Positions 1 to 9,510 of a DNA stretch of 64,000 nt are shown one piece after another. The stretch covers positions 434,001-498,000 of the forward strand of contig NZ_VTWU01000002.1 of the NCBI RefSeq assembly GCF_008727865.1, given 5' to 3'. The position numbers and the translations under genes were made by a program. Origin of the DNA: Hymenobacter busanensis. GTDB taxonomy: Bacteria > Bacteroidota > Bacteroidia > Cytophagales > Hymenobacteraceae. Numbering within the stretch: position 1 is the stretch's first letter; each line of letters opens with the position of its first letter. Under the pieces are notes generated by a model. It worked only from the letters and a program-made list of their open reading frames with translations, was not told the origin of the DNA and ran no database searches.

Positions 1-1
1 C

Positions 2-220
2 TTAGACCTAGAAGGCATTCACTGGGTCATTGTGGGGGGCGAATCTGGGCGCAAGCCGCGCCCCATGCAGCAAGAATGGGTGGAAGACATCCGCCAGCAA
101 TGCTTGCGGGCGGGGGTAGCTTTCTTCTTCAAGCAGTGGGGCGGCATTAACAAGAAAGCGGCAGGAAGAACCTTGAACGGCAGGACCTACGACGCGATGC
201 CGTTGGTAGCCTGCCATTAA
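2..220 (+). CDS. DUF5131 (phage Gp37/Gp68-like) protein, C-terminal fragment
   Basis: The gene enters from the left edge and its last 72 codons are visible, ending in TAA. The tail reads W-V-I-V-G-G-E-S-G, then a region with PRPM, EWV, IRxQC, FFFKQWGG and a final LNGRTYDAMP, which is the characteristic C-terminal signature of DUF5131 proteins (phage Gp37/Gp68 family). No biochemical role is firmly established for this family; members are common on phages and genomic islands. It runs convergently into hsdM with only 7 nt between the stops, so it sits where an hsdS gene might be expected. Family assignment is confident; function is not. Confidence 0.8.
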   Translation, partial: LDLEGIHWVIVGGESGRKPRPMQQEWVEDIRQQCLRAGVAFFFKQWGGINKKAAGRTLNGRTYDAMPLVACH

Positions 221-227
221 GATTCCT

Positions 228-1712
228 CTACAGCAACTCGAACTCCCCGAGCAGCTTACGAAACCGGTCTTCCGCTTGCCATGCCGCCTGTGCCGCCGTT
301 TCGAGCTGCGTCAGTGCTTCGTCAAGGCTGGGCAACGCGTCGCCGGCAGCTTTCTCGATGTACAGTGGGATGTTCAGGTTGAAATCCTTTTGAGCAACCT
401 CTGCTGCATCCACGAGGCGGGCATGGTGCGGCACGTCTTCGCCAGCAGCGTACCACCCGTAGATGGTATCCACGTGCTCCGACTCCAAGAAGTTCTGGGC
501 TCTGCCCACGCGTACTTGGTTCGACGCGTCGATGAACAAGATTTTACCACGTCGTTCGGCAGGCTTCTGCGCCCGGAACACCAGCAAGCAAGCTGCCAGC
601 GTAGTGCCGTAAAAGATATTCGCGCCCAAGCCAATTACGGCGTCCAGCTTATCCTGCTCAATCAGCGCCTGTCGGATACGCCCTTCGGCGCCCTTACGGA
701 ACAGCGCACCGTGTGGCAATACCACCGCCATACGCCCCCGGTCGGGCTTCATGGACGAAATCATGTGCTGAACCCATGCCATATCGCCGTTTGATTTTGG
801 CGGCACCCCAGCGAAGTTGCGTCCGAAGGGGTCGGCGCTCCATTCATCCACGCCCCATTCTTTAAGCGAGAAAGGCGGATTGGCTACCACGCAGTCGAAC
901 TGACGGAGTTGGTCATGCTGAACGAATGCCGGGTAGCGTAAGGTGTCGCCCCGCGCAATCTGGAAGTCCTCGATGCCGTGCAGGAACAGGTTCATGCGGG
1001 CGATGGTCGAGGTGGTCAGGTTCTTCTCCTGCCCGAACATGCGCAAGGTGCGGTAGTCGCGCCCTGCTTGGCGCAGATGCTCAGTGCACTCAAGCAACAT
1101 GCCCCCCGTCCCCGCTGCCGGGTCGTATATCGATTCCCCCTCCTGTGCATCCAGAATGAGCCCGATTAGGTGCACCACCGAGCGCGGAGTGTAGAACTCG
1201 CCCGCTTTTTTGTTGGTCAGGTCGGCGAAGTGCTTGATGAGGTACTCGTAGCTCTGCCCTAGAATATCGGGCTCTACGGCGTCGTTTGAGAGGTTATACT
1301 GAGAGAAATGCTCAATCAAATTGATGAGCAAGCCATCGGGCAGCTTCTCGCGGTTGGTCCACGGCGCGTCGCCGAAGATGCCGTAGAGCTGCTTAGGGTT
1401 AGCGGACTCGATGCCTCGGAATGCCGCTTGCAGCGCCTCGCCCACATTGGTGGACACCTCGCGTACATCGCGCCAGTGGCAGCCATCGGGAATGACGAAC
1501 CGGTGCAGTTCCGCCAACGCCGCGTAATCCGCGTCTCCCTCCGATTCCGCCAGCGCCTGCGCAAACTCCTCGTCGTACACGTCGCTGATGCGCTTGAAGA
1601 ACAGCAGCGGGAAGATGTACGCCTTAAAGTCCGCTGCATCCACTGGACCTTTCAATATCCATGCGGCGTGGGATAAATGCTGTTCGAGCTGGGATAGGGA
1701 GAGCTTTTTCAT
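228..1712 (-). CDS. hsdM: type I restriction-modification DNA methyltransferase, M subunit
   Basis: This 494-residue protein has the usual length and order of HsdM: an N-terminal helical HsdM_N domain (residues about 5-140, with FLLFFKRISD-like spacing), then an N6-adenine methyltransferase domain. Motif I (SAM binding) is DPAAGTGG near residue 196 and the catalytic motif IV is NPPF near residue 278. It would transfer a methyl group from S-adenosylmethionine to adenine in a bipartite target chosen by an HsdS subunit. No hsdS or hsdR is present: a DUF5131 gene converges on its 3' end and an integrase diverges from its 5' end. It is therefore either an orphan or works with a distant S subunit. 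The ATG at 1712 is preceded by a good -7 element at 1750-1757. Confidence 0.93.
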   Translation of the reverse strand: MKKLSLSQLEQHLSHAAWILKGPVDAADFKAYIFPLLFFKRISDVYDEEFAQALAESEGDADYAALAELHRFVIPDGCHWRDVREVSTNVGEALQAAFRGIESANPKQLYGIFGDAPWTNREKLPDGLLINLIEHFSQYNLSNDAVEPDILGQSYEYLIKHFADLTNKKAGEFYTPRSVVHLIGLILDAQEGESIYDPAAGTGGMLLECTEHLRQAGRDYRTLRMFGQEKNLTTSTIARMNLFLHGIEDFQIARGDTLRYPAFVQHDQLRQFDCVVANPPFSLKEWGVDEWSADPFGRNFAGVPPKSNGDMAWVQHMISSMKPDRGRMAVVLPHGALFRKGAEGRIRQALIEQDKLDAVIGLGANIFYGTTLAACLLVFRAQKPAERRGKILFIDASNQVRVGRAQNFLESEHVDTIYGWYAAGEDVPHHARLVDAAEVAQKDFNLNIPLYIEKAAGDALPSLDEALTQLETAAQAAWQAEDRFRKLLGEFELL

Positions 1713-1723
1713 GCGAATAGATT

Positions 1724-1781
1724 GGTCATGCCTGACACATGACCGATTGCAAATGTACCCCCCTGCCCGATGGTAACCAAT
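1724..1781 (-). promoter_or_regulatory. hsdM promoter with a palindrome in the start region
   Basis: On the minus strand the sequence reads TACATTTG (plus 1757-1750), a match to the Bacteroidota TAnnTTTG -7 box, with TTGG about 20 nt upstream (plus 1778-1781). A short inverted repeat (GGTCATG at 1724-1730 and CATGACC at 1738-1744) lies over the predicted transcription start and leader. The promoter reading is an inference from consensus and position. The palindrome might be an operator, but no controller gene is seen. Confidence 0.5.
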
Positions 1782-1993
1782 GTGTATTTCTCCTTCTACC
1801 GGGCAATCAAGGCACCGTATTCTTCGTTTAGAGTGCAGCTATGAGCTTTTTAAAAATATTTTTTACCGCTACTACCCCCATTTTAAAACTTTCCGATTTC
1901 GAGACTCTATAACGCCGGATTCTGTGAGAAACCTACCCCAAACTGGGCGTGGTCACGGCTCTATTCATCAACAACTTCTTTCTCTTTCCACTC

Positions 1994-3388
1994 ATGGCAA
2001 AGAAATGCTATCTGGCGGCGCGGAACCTCAGCGGAGGTCACGTTACCATCTACGCCGAGTATTCACATGCTCGCAAAATCAAGCGCCTTCCTACGGAGGT
2101 GCGCATCCCCCAAGCTCAGTGGGACAACCACAGCCGCACCGTAATCGGCACGGGAGCTAAATCGCATAACAAGAAAGCACTCGATGTGCTGGAAACGCTC
2201 AGTGCCAAGGTTCAGGAGCTGTATCTCGCTAATGGATGTGTATATCCGACCTGCGCCCAGCTTACCAAGTCCTTGGAGATGCGGTCAATTGAATTACAAG
2301 TCGAGGCAGACGAGTTGCCTCTGACGGAAGTGCTGACTAATTGGATGAAGACGAAGGAAGACTGGGCGGCAAGCACCCGTCGCAACTTCAACACAGTGCT
2401 GCACAACATCGAAGACTTCGAGAAGGCACACAAAACCACATGGTACCTGTCTTCGCTCCAAACTGAAGACATACGCCTTTGGCAGCAATGGTTGAAAACT
2501 GCTAAACGAGGCAAGGAGCAACAGGGCTACAATGACCAGACGCTACATAAGCGCGTGCGTCTATTACGGCAATTCCTACGCCAGCATCCTGCTCCCGGTG
2601 TCAACCTCGCTGATGAAGGGGCAAAAGCACTACACGCCGTAATGCAGACCACGCCTTTCGTTCTAGCTCAAGACGATTTGGACGCCATCGAGGCGCTGCC
2701 ATTCGGATTACACTCGCGCCTAGACAAGATTCGGGACCTGCTGGTACTGCAAGCATTCTGCGGCTTGAGGTGGAGCGACCTACGACGCCTCAACAGCCGC
2801 TTCGTCACGGGCAATTTCATCAACATGCCGATGAAGAAAAGCGGGGCGAAAGCATCCAGAGTCCACATCCCAATATTTCATCAGGCTCGGGCTGTTTTAA
2901 ACAAATACACCATCAACGGCGTGCTCAGCTTACCGGCAATCAGTGAGCAAAAGTTCAACGACGGTATAAAGGAAGTTTGCCAACAGGTAGAAAGTTTGCA
3001 CGAGGAGCACACGCAGGATTACCGCCTACGCGGGCAGGCGTTGGAGCGTACGAAGCTCAAATGGGAGTTCGTCACTTCACACACCTTGCGGCGCACTTTC
3101 ATCACGGAATGCCTGAACAAGGGCTTCGCCTTAAAAGAGGTGATGAGTTGGTCGGGGCACCGCACGTTTCTTGCATTCCAGAAATACGTGGGCATTACCG
3201 AACAGCGGGAGGACAGCATTGCCGAGCATCACGAACGTTGGAAAGCTGGTAAACAAAAATCCGCGCCCTCTTCGTCCGCCCCCGTGCTAGCGGCGGTTGA
3301 AGCCATGCTGAATGGTAATTCGTCCTTTGAGGTCAGGCAGGGTTTAGAGCACCTCTTGAAGCAGTATGCAGGCAGTATGCAACCCTAG
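1994..3388 (+). CDS. tyrosine recombinase/integrase (Bacteroidota island type)
   Basis: This is a site-specific recombinase that would integrate and excise the genetic island at this end of the window. The 464-residue protein has an N-terminal Arm-like domain, a core-binding SAM-like helical domain (about 105-215) and a C-terminal catalytic domain. Visible catalytic residues are Arg259 in CGLRWSDL, a Lys in MKKSGAK, His-x-x-Arg in SHTLRRTF, His in SGHRTF, and the nucleophile Tyr398 in FQKYVGI. The reading frame is open from a GTG at 1949, but the ATG at 1994 (MAKKCYLAARN) matches the usual N-terminus of these integrases and is preferred. Its base composition is less GC-rich than the arabinose genes to the right, consistent with acquisition. 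Confidence 0.93.
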   Translation: MAKKCYLAARNLSGGHVTIYAEYSHARKIKRLPTEVRIPQAQWDNHSRTVIGTGAKSHNKKALDVLETLSAKVQELYLANGCVYPTCAQLTKSLEMRSIELQVEADELPLTEVLTNWMKTKEDWAASTRRNFNTVLHNIEDFEKAHKTTWYLSSLQTEDIRLWQQWLKTAKRGKEQQGYNDQTLHKRVRLLRQFLRQHPAPGVNLADEGAKALHAVMQTTPFVLAQDDLDAIEALPFGLHSRLDKIRDLLVLQAFCGLRWSDLRRLNSRFVTGNFINMPMKKSGAKASRVHIPIFHQARAVLNKYTINGVLSLPAISEQKFNDGIKEVCQQVESLHEEHTQDYRLRGQALERTKLKWEFVTSHTLRRTFITECLNKGFALKEVMSWSGHRTFLAFQKYVGITEQREDSIAEHHERWKAGKQKSAPSSSAPVLAAVEAMLNGNSSFEVRQGLEHLLKQYAGSMQP

Positions 3389-3823
3389 CAAATCCTAGCG
3401 GAACCTAGCTCCCATGTATTGGCTGCGAGGTTAGAAAAGCCCCAAAAGCGAGTGTACTGCAGAGTTCAGCAGACGCTAGCAGAAGCCCGGCACCTCCCTA
3501 CGTGACCACACAAAACGCCCTCAGCACCGCGCTGAGGGCGTTTTTGTTTTATATCTATTGCCTTTAGCTCTTTGTGGCTAGAGACTCAGCACAAATCAGA
3601 GCCCTTGTACCCTGGCTGCAATTGCCCGCTTTGCTGAGGCTGACTACTATTTTATCTGCCTTGCCCAAAGCCTGCGTGTGAGCTTTTGCGAGAGACGACA
3701 CCCGGGCTTCACGCATCTTCGACAGCAGCAATTGCTTTTGGGTGCCTCACCGGAATGGCCTTTCTGCTCTCAGCTGCTGCACCCTTGCATTTTACCTAAC
3801 TCCTCGAGATGCTTTTAAACATC
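3389..3823. other. island-chromosome junction, no gene seen
   Basis: Apart from the terminator at 3512-3544, no convincing reading frame or RNA gene is visible here. The integrase is the last island gene and the arabinose genes begin at 3968, so the right attachment site probably lies in this stretch. No tRNA or tmRNA 3' end or direct repeat could be identified to place it, and the left end of the island is outside the window. Confidence 0.4.
3512..3545. terminator. strong intrinsic terminator after the integrase
   Basis: A perfect 14-bp stem (3512-3525 pairs with 3531-3544) closes a 5-nt loop and has a run of T on the right and of A on the left, so it could work in both directions. It isolates the island from the arabinose operon. 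Confidence 0.85.
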
Positions 3824-3868
3824 GTTTACACAAACGATTGTGTAAACCAAGAACCTTTTCTACTTTAG
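3824..3868 (+). promoter_or_regulatory. arabinose operon promoter with overlapping LacI-type operator
   Basis: A perfect inverted repeat has arms GTTTACACAA (3824-3833) and TTGTGTAAAC (3838-3847) around a 4-nt centre. Its TTG at 3838-3840 is placed about 20 nt before a -7-like TACTTTAG (3861-3868), so a bound repressor would cover the -33 region. The same core (TACACAA, 4 nt, TTGTGTA) recurs at 12107-12124, just before the LacI-family gene. Operator and regulator are matched by this repeat; regulation itself is inferred. Confidence 0.75.
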
Positions 3869-3967
3869 GAGCCTGAATAGGGCCGCATTCCCGCATTTCA
3901 GAGGTAGTAGCCGCGCAAGTCGTCCGGTGCCAACCCCTACTGCTTTCATCCTTCTTTCCCCTCGCTC

Positions 3968-5173
3968 ATGCTGTATTCTTCCCGCATTGGTGCTGCCACG
4001 AGTTGTGTGGCCGGATTGGCAGGCTTGCTTGCCGTAACTGCCTGCAATCAGTCGCCTTCCAACGAGCAGGCGGCCTCGCAATCTGCCTCAGCAGCCGACT
4101 CTACGCAGACGATTTCTGGCAGTGCTGCGCCGGCCGTTGCTGATTTTGGCACGACCAAGGCCGGCGAGCAAGCCAAGCTCTATACGCTCACCAACGCCCA
4201 CGGCTTGCAAGTGAGCATCAGCAACTACGGCGGCACGGTAACCAAGCTGCTGGTGCCCGACAAGAACGGCCAGTTGGGCGACGTGGTGCTGGGTTTCGAC
4301 GACGTGAGCGGTTACCAAAGCCCGGAATTCGCCAAATCCAACCCCTACTTCGGGGCCCTGATTGGGCGCTACGGCAACCGCATCCGCGGCGGAAAATTCA
4401 CGCTGAACGGCAAAAATTACACGCTGGCGAAAAACAACGGCGCCAACACCCTGCACGGCGGCAACCAAGGCTACGACCGGGTGATGTGGCAGGCCGAACC
4501 CGGCACCTCGCCCGCGGGCCAAACCCTCACGCTTAGCTACCTGAGCAAAGACGGCGAAGAAGGCTACCCCGGCAACCTGCGCGTGACCGTGGTGTACACG
4601 CTCACCAACGAAGACGCGCTAAAAATCGACTACTCGGCTACCACCGACAAGGCCACGCCCGTCAACCTGACCAACCACGCCTACTTCAACCTGAGCGGGG
4701 GCCAAGACGTGCTCGGCCACGAGGTAACCATTCCGGCCGACCGCTACACGGTGGTGGACGCGGGTCTGATTCCGACCGGCGAGCTACGCCCGGTGAAGGG
4801 CACGCCGTTCGACTTCACCACGCCCCACACCATTGGGGAGCGAATTGCGCAGGTGCCCGGCGGCTACGACCACAACTGGGTGCTGAACCAGCCCAGCGGC
4901 ATGCACGCCGCGGCCACGGTGTACGAGCCCACGTCGGGCCGCACCATGGAGGTGACGACTTCGGAGCCCGGCCTGCAGTTCTACACCGGCAACTTCCTCG
5001 ACGGTACGCTGAAAGGCAAAGGCGGCGCGGTGTACGGCAAGCACGCGGGCTTCTGCATGGAAACCCAGCATTTCCCCGACTCGCCCAACCAGCCCAAATT
5101 CCCGAGCACCATACTGGAGCCCGGCCAAACGCTGCACTCCTCGTCGATTTACCGCTTTAGCGTGCACAAATAA
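3968..5173 (+). CDS. galM: aldose 1-epimerase (mutarotase), lipoprotein
   Basis: It interconverts alpha and beta anomers of aldoses and would supply the anomer used by transport or isomerisation of L-arabinose. The 401-residue product begins with a lipoprotein signal ending in LLAVTAC (Cys about 26), then a Ser/Ala/Gln-rich linker, then the mutarotase beta-sandwich (about 58-400). Active-site landmarks are NTLHGG, the conserved His in NLTNHAYFNLSG and the Glu of CMETQHFPDSPN. The lipid anchor puts it in the periplasm or outer membrane rather than the cytoplasm, a common arrangement in Bacteroidota. It is the first gene of the arabinose operon, about 100 nt downstream of the operator-covered promoter. 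Sugar specificity is inferred from context. Confidence 0.92.
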   Translation: MLYSSRIGAATSCVAGLAGLLAVTACNQSPSNEQAASQSASAADSTQTISGSAAPAVADFGTTKAGEQAKLYTLTNAHGLQVSISNYGGTVTKLLVPDKNGQLGDVVLGFDDVSGYQSPEFAKSNPYFGALIGRYGNRIRGGKFTLNGKNYTLAKNNGANTLHGGNQGYDRVMWQAEPGTSPAGQTLTLSYLSKDGEEGYPGNLRVTVVYTLTNEDALKIDYSATTDKATPVNLTNHAYFNLSGGQDVLGHEVTIPADRYTVVDAGLIPTGELRPVKGTPFDFTTPHTIGERIAQVPGGYDHNWVLNQPSGMHAAATVYEPTSGRTMEVTTSEPGLQFYTGNFLDGTLKGKGGAVYGKHAGFCMETQHFPDSPNQPKFPSTILEPGQTLHSSSIYRFSVHK

Positions 5174-5268
5174 GCGCAGTGCTGCGGGGCCCATACGCGC
5201 CCTCAACGCTTGTTGACGTCCCGTTTTAGCCCGCACTAACTCCTCGTTCCACCCGTTTCACCCACCCA

Positions 5269-6975
5269 ATGACCCAAGCTTACGTCATCGGCATCGACTA
5301 CGGCACCGACTCCGTGCGGGCCGTGCTGGTCGATGCGGGCACCGGCGCCGAAGTGGCCCAGGCCGTACACCCTTATGCCCGCTGGAGCCAGCAACGCTAC
5401 TGCAACGCCGCCCAAAACCAGTTCCGCCAGCACCCGCTCGACCACCTGGAGGGCCTGGAAGCCACCGTGCGCCAGGTAGCGCAGAAAGTGCCCGCCGAAC
5501 AGATTGTGGGCTTGGCCGTGGACACCACCGGCTCGACGCCCGGCCCGGTGAACGAGCACGGGCAGAGCTTGGCCCTGACGCCCGGTTTTGAGGAGAATCC
5601 GAACGCCATGTTCGTGCTCTGGAAAGACCACACGGCCCTGGCCGAGGCGGCCGAAATCAACCAGAAAGCCAAAACCTGGGGCGGCACCGACTTCACCCAG
5701 TTCGAGGGCGGCATCTATTCGTCGGAGTGGTTTTGGGCCAAGATCATGCACGTCACCCGCCAGGACGCCGCCGTGGCCCAAGCCGCGTACTCCTGGATGG
5801 AGCACTGCGACTGGCTCACGCTGCAGCTGACCGGCGGCGAGCTGACCACCTTCAAACGCAGCCGCTGCGCCGCCGGCCACAAGGCCATGTGGCACGAAAG
5901 CTGGGGCGGGCTGCCGAGCGAAGACTTCGTGCGGCATCTCGAACCCAAGCTGGCGGGCCTGCGTGAGCGGCTGTTCAGCGCCACCTACACCGCCGACGAA
6001 GTAGCCGGCACGCTCTCCCGGGAGTGGGCCGAGCGCCTGGGGCTGACGACTAACACAGTAGTGGCCGTGGGTTCCTTCGACGCCCATGCCGGCGCCGTGG
6101 CGGGCGAAATCGAGGCTTACTCGATGGTGAAAGTAATGGGCACTAGCACCTGCGACATTGTGGTGGCTCCCATGGACGCGGTGGGCACCAAGCTCGTGCC
6201 CGGCATCTGCGGGCAAGTCGATGGCTCGGTGATTCCCGGCATGCTGGGGTTGGAAGCCGGCCAATCGGCTGTGGGCGACTTGCTGGCTTGGTTCCGGCAG
6301 GTGATTGAGTGGCCGTTGCGGGCCCTGGTGCCGCAGTCGGCGGTGCTGACGGCCGAACAGCAGCAGGCCCTGCGCCAGGAGCTGAGCGACCGAATGATGG
6401 TGGAACTGAACAAGGCCGCCGCGGCCGTGAACCCCGACGAATCGGCGGTGCTGGCCCTGGACTGGGTGAACGGCCGCCGCACGCCCGACGCCAACCAAGC
6501 CCTGAAAGGCGCCCTGATGAACCTGACCATGGGCACCGACGCCCCACATATTTTTCGGGCGTTGGTGGAGGCCATCTGTTACGGCTCGCGCCAGATTGTG
6601 GAGCGTTTCGAGCAGGAAGGCATTGCCATTAAGCAGGTGATTGGCTTGGGCGGCGTGGCCAAAAAATCGGCCTTTATGATGCAAACGCTGGCCGATGTGC
6701 TCAACCGCCCCATCAAGGTAGCCGAGTCGGATCAGGCACCGGCGCTGGGCGCGGCCATGTACGCGGCCGTAGCCGCCGGTATCCACCCCGACGTGACGAC
6801 GGCCCAGCGGGCCATGGGCAACGGTTTTGCCGACACCTACACGCCCAATCCCGACCGCGTGGCCGACTACGAGCGACGCTACCAGCAGTACCAAGCGTTC
6901 GGTCGGTTTGTGGAACAGAACAGCCAGCGCATGGCTGGCCAGGCCGCCGAAACAGCACTGGCGGCCCAAGCCTAG
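5269..6975 (+). CDS. araB: L-ribulokinase
   Basis: It phosphorylates L-ribulose to L-ribulose 5-phosphate, the second step of L-arabinose catabolism. The 568-residue FGGY-family kinase starts with the phosphate-binding loop GIDYGTDSVRAVLVD and has the ribulokinase hallmark VDTTGSTPGPV. The C-terminal domain contains VIGLGGVAKKSAFMMQ and DQAPALGAAMYAA, the ATP-binding region. Length matches known AraB enzymes (about 560-570). It lies between galM and araD with gaps of 95 and 28 nt, in the order of a single operon. Assignment as ribulokinase rather than xylulokinase rests on these motifs and on the adjacent araD and araA. Confidence 0.95.
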   Translation: MTQAYVIGIDYGTDSVRAVLVDAGTGAEVAQAVHPYARWSQQRYCNAAQNQFRQHPLDHLEGLEATVRQVAQKVPAEQIVGLAVDTTGSTPGPVNEHGQSLALTPGFEENPNAMFVLWKDHTALAEAAEINQKAKTWGGTDFTQFEGGIYSSEWFWAKIMHVTRQDAAVAQAAYSWMEHCDWLTLQLTGGELTTFKRSRCAAGHKAMWHESWGGLPSEDFVRHLEPKLAGLRERLFSATYTADEVAGTLSREWAERLGLTTNTVVAVGSFDAHAGAVAGEIEAYSMVKVMGTSTCDIVVAPMDAVGTKLVPGICGQVDGSVIPGMLGLEAGQSAVGDLLAWFRQVIEWPLRALVPQSAVLTAEQQQALRQELSDRMMVELNKAAAAVNPDESAVLALDWVNGRRTPDANQALKGALMNLTMGTDAPHIFRALVEAICYGSRQIVERFEQEGIAIKQVIGLGGVAKKSAFMMQTLADVLNRPIKVAESDQAPALGAAMYAAVAAGIHPDVTTAQRAMGNGFADTYTPNPDRVADYERRYQQYQAFGRFVEQNSQRMAGQAAETALAAQA

Positions 6976-7003
6976 CCCAGTCCTCACGATCAGCCAAACC
7001 CAG

Positions 7004-7699
7004 ATGTATCAAGAGTTGAAGCAGGCCTGCTACGAGGCCAACATGCAGTTGCCCAAGCTGGGGCTGGTGCTTTTCACGTTCGGCAACGCCAGCGTGGTCG
7101 ACCGGGAGCGGCGGGTTTTCGCCATCAAGCCCAGCGGCGTGCCCTACGAAACGCTGCGGCCCGAAGACATCGTCATCGTGGATTTCCAGAACAACATCGT
7201 GGAAGGCACCAAGCGGCCGTCATCGGATACCAAAACCCACGCGCTGCTGTATTCGCACTGGGATTCCATCGGTGGCATTGTGCACACCCACAGCACCTAC
7301 GCCACGGCCTGGGCCCAGACGCAGCTCGATATTCCCATTTTGGGTACCACCCACGCCGACCACCTCACGGTGGACGTGCCCTGCGCCCCGCCCATGGACG
7401 ACGCCTCTATTCAGGGCGACTACGAACACCAAACGGGCTGGCAGATCATCAACGAGTTTCAGCAGCGCGGCCTCACGCCCGAGGAAGTGGAAATGGTGCT
7501 GGTGAGCAACCACGCACCTTTTACCTGGGGCAAAACGGTGGAAAAAGCCGTGTACAACAGCGCCGTGCTCGAAGAAGTAGCCCGCATGGCCTACCTCAGC
7601 TGCACGCTGCGCCCCGGCTTGCCGCGCCTCAAAGACGCGCTCATTCGCAAGCACTACGAGCGGAAGCACGGCGCCAATTCTTACTACGGCCAAAGCTGA
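7004..7699 (+). CDS. araD: L-ribulose-5-phosphate 4-epimerase
   Basis: It converts L-ribulose 5-phosphate to D-xylulose 5-phosphate, the last step before the pentose phosphate pathway. The 231-residue class II aldolase-fold protein carries the metal-binding HTHSTYATAWAQ, the conserved SGVPYE substrate region, NHAPFTWG with another metal-ligand His, and the C-terminal KHGANSYYGQ with the catalytic Tyr known from E. coli AraD. The frame is open upstream into araB, but the ATG at 7004 (MYQELKQACYEANMQLPKLG) gives the family's usual N-terminus. It follows araB by 28 nt. Confidence 0.95.
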   Translation: MYQELKQACYEANMQLPKLGLVLFTFGNASVVDRERRVFAIKPSGVPYETLRPEDIVIVDFQNNIVEGTKRPSSDTKTHALLYSHWDSIGGIVHTHSTYATAWAQTQLDIPILGTTHADHLTVDVPCAPPMDDASIQGDYEHQTGWQIINEFQQRGLTPEEVEMVLVSNHAPFTWGKTVEKAVYNSAVLEEVARMAYLSCTLRPGLPRLKDALIRKHYERKHGANSYYGQS

Positions 7700-7827
7700 T
7701 TTGCCTTTCTGCGGCAGCCCAACACGCAAGCATGCCAGGGCTGCACAATCGATAAACTAACAACGTCTTTCACCACTGCGGTGGCTTTCGTCTTTCCGGC
7801 GCAACCGCACCTTGCCCGTTTCTTTCC

Positions 7828-9318
7828 ATGATTGACCTCTCCCGCTACGAAGCCTGGTTTATCACCGGCAGCCAGCACCTTTACGGTCCCGAAACCCTCA
7901 AGCAGGTGGCCGAACACTCGCAGCAGATTGCGCAGGCCCTCGGTTCGGCTCTGCCTATCAAGATTGTATACAAGCCGGTGCTGACCGGGCCCGACGAGAT
8001 TTACCAGCTGGTGCAGGAAGCCAACACCAACTCCAACTGCGTGGGGCTGGTGGCGTGGATGCACACCTTCTCGCCGGCCAAAATGTGGATCAACGGCCTG
8101 AAGATCCTGCAGAAGCCGCTGGCCCACCTGCACACGCAGTTCAACCGCGACATTCCGTGGGCTGACATCGACATGGACTTCATGAACACCAACCAATCGG
8201 CGCACGGCGACCGGGAGTTTGGCTTCATTGGGACCCGCATGCGGCTGAAACGCAAAGTGGTGGTGGGCCACTGGCAGAGCGCCGACGTGCACGAGCGGCT
8301 GAGCATCTGGGCCCGCGCCGCCTGCGCCTGGGCCGACTGGCAGGGCGGCCGCGTCGTGCGCTTCGGCGACAACATGCGCTACGTGGCCGTAACCGAGGGC
8401 GACAAAGTGGAGGCCGAAATCCAGTTTGGTTACAGCGTCAACACCTACGGCATCGGCGACCTGGTGGCCGTCATCAACGAGGGCACCGACGCGGAAATCG
8501 ACGCGCTGCTGAGCACCTACGAGCAGGAATACCAGCTGGCCGATACGCTGCTGGCCGGCGGCAGCCAGCGGGAGTCGTTGCGCGAGGCGGCCCGGATTGA
8601 AGTGGGGATGCGCAAGTTTTTGCAGAACACCAAGGCCATCGGCTTTACCGACACCTTCGAGGATTTGCACGGCATGGCCCAGCTGCCCGGCATTGCCACC
8701 CAGCGCCTGATGGCCGAGGGCTACGGCTTCGGTGGCGAGGGCGACTGGAAAACCTCGGCCCTGGTGCGCGCCATGAAAGTGATGGGCAGCGGCCTGCCCG
8801 GCGGCAACTCTTTTATGGAAGACTACACCTACCACTTCCAGCCCGGCAACGAGCAGGTGCTCGGCTCCCACATGCTGGAAATATGCCCCTCGATTGCAGA
8901 AGGCAAGGCCAAGGTGGAAGTGCACCCGCTGGGCATCGGCGGCAAGGCCGACCCGGCCCGCCTGGTGTTCAACTGCCCCGCCGGCCCGGCCCTGAACGCC
9001 ACCATCGTCGACCTCGGCCACCGCTTCCGGTTGGTGGTGAACGAGGTGGAGGCCGTAGCGCCCGAGCAGGAGCTGCCCAAGCTGCCCGTGGCCCGGGTGC
9101 TGTGGAAAGTGCAGCCCGACCTGGCCACCGGCGCCGCTGCCTGGATTTACGCCGGCGGGGCCCACCATACCGGCTACAGCCAAAACCTGACCACCGAATA
9201 CCTCGAAGATTTCGCCGAAATGGCCGGCATCGAGTGCGTGGTCATCGACGAAGCCACCAAGCTGCGCACTTTCAAAAACGAGCTGCGCTACAACGAGGTG
9301 GCTTTCGGCCAGCGCTAG
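7828..9318 (+). CDS. araA: L-arabinose isomerase
   Basis: It isomerises L-arabinose to L-ribulose in the cytoplasm using a divalent metal. At 496 residues it matches bacterial AraA (about 500). Family landmarks include [11 protein letters not shown] at the N-terminus, [23 protein letters not shown], the [10 protein letters not shown] region and MEDYTYHF. The metal-binding segment follows with [10 protein letters not shown] and [11 protein letters not shown], and the C-terminal His lies in [10 protein letters not shown]. It sits 128 nt after araD in the same direction and is probably part of the same transcript. The spacer shows no convincing independent promoter. Confidence 0.96.
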   Translation: MIDLSRYEAWFITGSQHLYGPETLKQVAEHSQQIAQALGSALPIKIVYKPVLTGPDEIYQLVQEANTNSNCVGLVAWMHTFSPAKMWINGLKILQKPLAHLHTQFNRDIPWADIDMDFMNTNQSAHGDREFGFIGTRMRLKRKVVVGHWQSADVHERLSIWARAACAWADWQGGRVVRFGDNMRYVAVTEGDKVEAEIQFGYSVNTYGIGDLVAVINEGTDAEIDALLSTYEQEYQLADTLLAGGSQRESLREAARIEVGMRKFLQNTKAIGFTDTFEDLHGMAQLPGIATQRLMAEGYGFGGEGDWKTSALVRAMKVMGSGLPGGNSFMEDYTYHFQPGNEQVLGSHMLEICPSIAEGKAKVEVHPLGIGGKADPARLVFNCPAGPALNATIVDLGHRFRLVVNEVEAVAPEQELPKLPVARVLWKVQPDLATGAAAWIYAGGAHHTGYSQNLTTEYLEDFAEMAGIECVVIDEATKLRTFKNELRYNEVAFGQR

Positions 9319-9510
9319 GCTGCGGGCTTTTGCTTTCTGCGGCTTAGCTTGCCGGGGTATTGTGCTATGGCCGCTGCGTGCCGAACCTAACGCGCGGCGT
9401 GCTTCCCAGTGCAGTACCCCGGCAGCACGCCGCCACCGCAGCCGTGCCGGTTTAACCTCTTTACCAACCCTCCTTTTTGCCGTCCACCATTTGCTTTTCC
9501 CACAACCCGT

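Noticed and set aside
3440-3512. Possible tRNA or tmRNA 3' end as integration site next to the integrase
   Set aside because: CACCTCC and ACCA strings are present, but there is no T-loop (TTCRANNC-type) or acceptor stem pairing, so no RNA gene could be built.
9351-9423. GCCGGGGTA/TACCCCGGC long-range inverted repeat between araA and the symporter
   Set aside because: Arms of 9 bp separated by 55 nt can arise by chance in GC-rich DNA and no T-run follows.
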